The notes beneath the pieces were generated by a model. The model was not told where the DNA came from. It made no database searches and saw only the letters and a program-made list of their open reading frames with translations. The position numbers and the translations under genes are program-made. From positions 1 to 41,391 of the forward strand of contig JAGBMA010000087.1 in the NCBI GenBank assembly GCA_017635095.1: a DNA stretch of 41,391 nt. Direction: 5' to 3'. Below are positions 38,875 through 41,391 of this stretch, one piece after another (the stretch's first letter is position 1; every line of letters begins with the position of its first letter). Origin of the DNA: Ruminiclostridium sp. (GTDB lineage Bacteria > Bacillota > Clostridia > Oscillospirales > Ruminococcaceae).

Positions 38875-41391
38875 TTGAGCAGATACAATACCGTCCTTTA
38901 CAACTGGACGGAAATAACAAACCGTCTGATGAAGAACAAGCAGGAGCTCGCGCAGTTTCTGCGATTCTCGGCGGGAATGTACAAGCAGTCATTTTCGGAC
39001 GCGGCTCTGATATATTATCAGAACCCGAACGCAACAAAGGTCGCAACGCTCGAAACATGGAACAGGCTCGGAAGGGTCGTGAACAGAGGCGAGCACAGTA
39101 TTTCCGTGTTTGGCGAGGGTACATCCGCAAGGCATTTGTTCGATATTACGCAGACGAACGGTAAGAAGATACCCGACCTCTGGAAGATAACCGAGGATAT
39201 TGCCGGGGATATTACCGAAGTCATAAACGACAAGTACGGGAAGGACTGTAAAAACATTCAGGAGACCATTGCGACCATATCCGTTGACAGTATCAAGGGC
39301 AGACTTGACGATGTGCAGTATGCAACGGAACAGATGAAGCTGTCACAGGAACAGGTCGCGGAATATCAGAAGTCGCTCGTTTCGGCAGTGCGCTTTGTGG
39401 TCTCCAACCGCTGCGAGATCGAGGGCGGTATGAAGCTGTCGGGCGGGATAAATCTTGTCGCTGCGGATATGTTCAAGGATACCCGTGACCTTATCCGTTT
39501 TTGCGACATTGTTCAGCGCTCGGCAAAGGACGCATTGCTTGAAATAGAGCATGAGATCGTACAAATTCAGAAAAGAAAGAGGGAACAAACCTATGAGCGA
39601 GAAAATGAACCCGACAGGTCAGATCCTGTCAGAAACGGAGTACACACGCAGTCCGCAGATCGCGGCTCTGCTGAAAAGACCGATAGGTCGGTGGGGCAGA
39701 ATGTGGCAGGAGTGGGTACTGCTGGAGTACCCGTCGGAAGTACAGATATACATAATGGAGGGCAAGTGGCAGCTGATACCGCGACAGATAGACGAAGAAG
39801 CGGAGACACGGTTTCAGCAGCTCGACCGGCTGTACAGAGCGGAAAATCCCCGTCCGATGACTTTTCAGGAAATTCGGGAGTGGGAGAAAATGCGCCTGCT
39901 GACAGTAGAACATCAGGTGATGAAGGAAGTCGTATTTCAGTTGAGAATGTAACTCCCGATATTCTGAAAAAGATGAGGCTGGACGCGGATTTTAACCGCA
40001 GTCTCGATAATTACGAGATCGCGGGCTGGGCGTTCGGTGACTCGGAGGGTATGAAGATTACTCCAATTGAGTTTTTCAACCGCTTTATTGCTGACCGTTA
40101 TTCCGTGATACAGCAGCAGGAAATTCGTAATATTATGGAAGCCGCTATACGCAACGAAAAGCGGCTGAAGGAGCAGGAACAGCAGACCGAGAAAAAACCG
40201 GAGCCGGTTCCCGATGAACAGGCAGAAACCGCTGATGTTCCGCAGAAAGAAGCTGAAACACCGGAATCCGAATACACGGACGAGGAGGAACCTACGGAAT
40301 CCGAGCCGGTCATAATCAATAACAGCTATATTGATACCGGACTTCTGCCGCCTATGACGGACGAGTTCCTTATAAATGCGCTAATAAAGAATGACAGGTT
40401 TTTCAAGGTCAAAAAAGACGAGATCGCGGCTTTCTTCGCTGAAAATCCTGAAGCCGAAAAGCGCGCGGAGTTTATGAAAACAGCGATAAATCCCGATTAC
40501 AGCGAGCTTGACATAGGCAGCGCCCGTGTCGGCTACAAGACATTTGATAACGGTCTGAATGTCTGGGAGGGGAGCTACCTTTCCCGTACAAAAGAATCCG
40601 GTCTTAGCTGGGACTTGGTGCAGTCGCTTACCGCGTCCCTTATTGAAAAGGGCGAGTACCTTGATCCCGAAAGAACGCAGGATAAAAAGCCGTCGCGCTC
40701 GTCTGCAAGCCGTTCGGACAGCAATACGCTTATAATTTATTCTTTTCATTCTGATGAAACAGAGGATAAAATATATGCAAGCTGTGAGGTGGGCGGCAGA
40801 AAGTTTGAAGCGGAGGTCGAGCGCACCGAGGACGATGTTGCATACATCATGGACGGGCAGAAGCCTTACAAGCTGAACGATTATCAGACATACGATCTGG
40901 AGCAGTTTGAGCTTTACCGTTCGCCTATCGTTCACGATAAAAACGGTTATTATGCCGATGATCTTGACGAGGGCGACAATATCCGTCTTGACGGGGAGAT
41001 GTGGAAGGTTGAGAAAAAGACCGACAATATGATACATCTTTCCCGTGAGACAGATAAGGGCATACTGGACAAGCACATCTATGATAACTGGCAGGAAGCC
41101 TTGACGCAGCAGGGATTTGAGTATATCCCCGAAAAAGCTCCGGTCATTGATGTTCCACCGCCTGCAAAGAAAAAGCAGACTGCAAGGAAGTCTGAACCTG
41201 CGCCCGTGTCCGGAGGCGAACAGCTTTCGTTCTTTGGTGAGCCTGTGGATATAGCAGCACCGGCGAAGCCGAAAAAGCGTGATAAGCTGCGCCTTATATA
41301 TCCTGCAACAAATGTAACGCAGGATATGATCGACTATGCGTTAAGGGGTGGCAGCGGAAAGCCGCAGAGCCTTGAACGTATCGCGTATCAG
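38875..41391 (+). CDS. Giant ICE helicase/methylase protein, N-terminal part (runs off the window)
   Basis: 839 codons without a stop, from a TTG at 38875 (GGGGG 7 nt upstream). The N-terminus (YNWTEITNRLMKNKQELAQF ... SDAALIYYQNPNATKVATLETWNRLGRVVNRGEHSISVF) is the ArdC-like start of the very large SNF2-helicase/N6-methylase proteins of Tn1549-type ICEs. A Gly/Ser/Asp-rich linker of about 120 residues (about 240-355) follows; a TnpV-like gene is overprinted on it. Then come a helical region, an acidic stretch and a domain with SPIVHDKNGYYADDLDEGDN, and the LSFFGEP motif near the window end. Helicase and methylase motifs lie beyond the window. Confidence 0.75.
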   Translation, partial: MSRYNTVLYNWTEITNRLMKNKQELAQFLRFSAGMYKQSFSDAALIYYQNPNATKVATLETWNRLGRVVNRGEHSISVFGEGTSARHLFDITQTNGKKIPDLWKITEDIAGDITEVINDKYGKDCKNIQETIATISVDSIKGRLDDVQYATEQMKLSQEQVAEYQKSLVSAVRFVVSNRCEIEGGMKLSGGINLVAADMFKDTRDLIRFCDIVQRSAKDALLEIEHEIVQIQKRKREQTYERENEPDRSDPVRNGVHTQSADRGSAEKTDRSVGQNVAGVGTAGVPVGSTDIHNGGQVAADTATDRRRSGDTVSAARPAVQSGKSPSDDFSGNSGVGENAPADSRTSGDEGSRISVENVTPDILKKMRLDADFNRSLDNYEIAGWAFGDSEGMKITPIEFFNRFIADRYSVIQQQEIRNIMEAAIRNEKRLKEQEQQTEKKPEPVPDEQAETADVPQKEAETPESEYTDEEEPTESEPVIINNSYIDTGLLPPMTDEFLINALIKNDRFFKVKKDEIAAFFAENPEAEKRAEFMKTAINPDYSELDIGSARVGYKTFDNGLNVWEGSYLSRTKESGLSWDLVQSLTASLIEKGEYLDPERTQDKKPSRSSASRSDSNTLIIYSFHSDETEDKIYASCEVGGRKFEAEVERTEDDVAYIMDGQKPYKLNDYQTYDLEQFELYRSPIVHDKNGYYADDLDEGDNIRLDGEMWKVEKKTDNMIHLSRETDKGILDKHIYDNWQEALTQQGFEYIPEKAPVIDVPPPAKKKQTARKSEPAPVSGGEQLSFFGEPVDIAAPAKPKKRDKLRLIYPATNVTQDMIDYALRGGSGKPQSLERIAYQ
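39593..39952 (+). CDS. tnpV: TnpV-like protein overprinted within the helicase gene
   Basis: 119 residues in the +1 frame relative to the surrounding gene, from the ATG at 39593, with GAGGG 9 nt upstream. From about residue 25 it follows the TnpV pattern as I recall it: GRWGRMWQEWVLLEYPSEVQIYIMEGKW, then IDEEAETRFQQLDRLYRAENPRPMTFQEIREWEKMRLLTVEHQVMKE (both abbreviated motifs), a helical, hydrophobic-core protein. In Tn4451, TnpV is an Xis-like accessory. The frame of the host gene in the same DNA encodes a disordered-looking linker, which makes overprinting tolerable. Confidence 0.6.
   Translation: MSEKMNPTGQILSETEYTRSPQIAALLKRPIGRWGRMWQEWVLLEYPSEVQIYIMEGKWQLIPRQIDEEAETRFQQLDRLYRAENPRPMTFQEIREWEKMRLLTVEHQVMKEVVFQLRM

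Overview
The window looks like a piece of a gut Bacillota (Clostridia) genome, probably a Ruminococcus-like Oscillospiraceae. The grounds are moderate GC content, strong AGGAGG-type ribosome binding sites, ECF sigma/anti-sigma pairs, and conjugative-element families (TnpW, PcfB, PrgI, TopB, DUF43xx-type small proteins, Rpn nuclease) typical of that group. No rRNA, tRNA or CRISPR array was seen.

Layout. (1) Positions 1-3403 look chromosomal or flanking: a structured noncoding stretch, then a minus-strand ECF sigma factor with a large membrane anti-sigma-like protein carrying PASTA and a degenerate LytM domain. (2) Positions 3404-4270 are noncoding and probably hold the left boundary of an integrative conjugative element (ICE); I could not place the exact end. 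(3) Positions 4281-41391 are the outer ICE. It starts with a large serine recombinase and TnpW (minus strand). Next come a small plus-strand operon (6548-7535), an H1-like DUF6465 gene, and a minus-strand control operon (ImmR, ImmA, WYL regulator, two small genes, RmuC). A consensus divergent promoter follows, then the plus-strand transfer region: ArpU-like regulator, sigma-like regulator, PcfB, VirD4, pilin-like protein, TrbL/VirB6, small membrane proteins, PrgI, VirB4, a CD1107/CD1108-like membrane protein, DUF4315-like, DUF4313-like and TopB. A minus-strand toxin-antitoxin pair and the start of a giant ICE helicase/methylase gene, which runs off the window, end the sequence.

The key feature is a second mobile element nested in the first. 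A 9,127-bp Tn4451-like mobilizable element (IME, about 16820-25946) is inserted in the VirD4 coupling-protein gene, separating Walker A from Walker B. It has its own large serine recombinase, DUF3847-like protein, MobA/MobL relaxase, TnpW, Rpn nuclease, secreted repeat protein and ECF sigma/anti-sigma pair. Both junctions share a GG dinucleotide, and joining the flanks at GG restores the VirD4 reading frame exactly. Joining the element ends at GG gives a dyad-symmetric attP (CAACA-GG-TGTTG) and, across it, TTGACA-17 bp-TATAAT directed at the recombinase gene. Integration therefore should switch off both the host ICE's coupling protein and the IME recombinase promoter; excision should restore both.

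Other notable points: a TnpV-like protein overprinted in another frame within the linker of the giant helicase gene; acidic low-complexity additions to both VirD4 and VirB4, with an extra membrane segment in VirB4; a 41-bp near-perfect inverted repeat lying in front of both tnpW and pcfB; a leader with tandem hairpins and a small ORF before the sigma-like gene; and a multi-hairpin spacer separating prgI from its best Shine-Dalgarno sequence.
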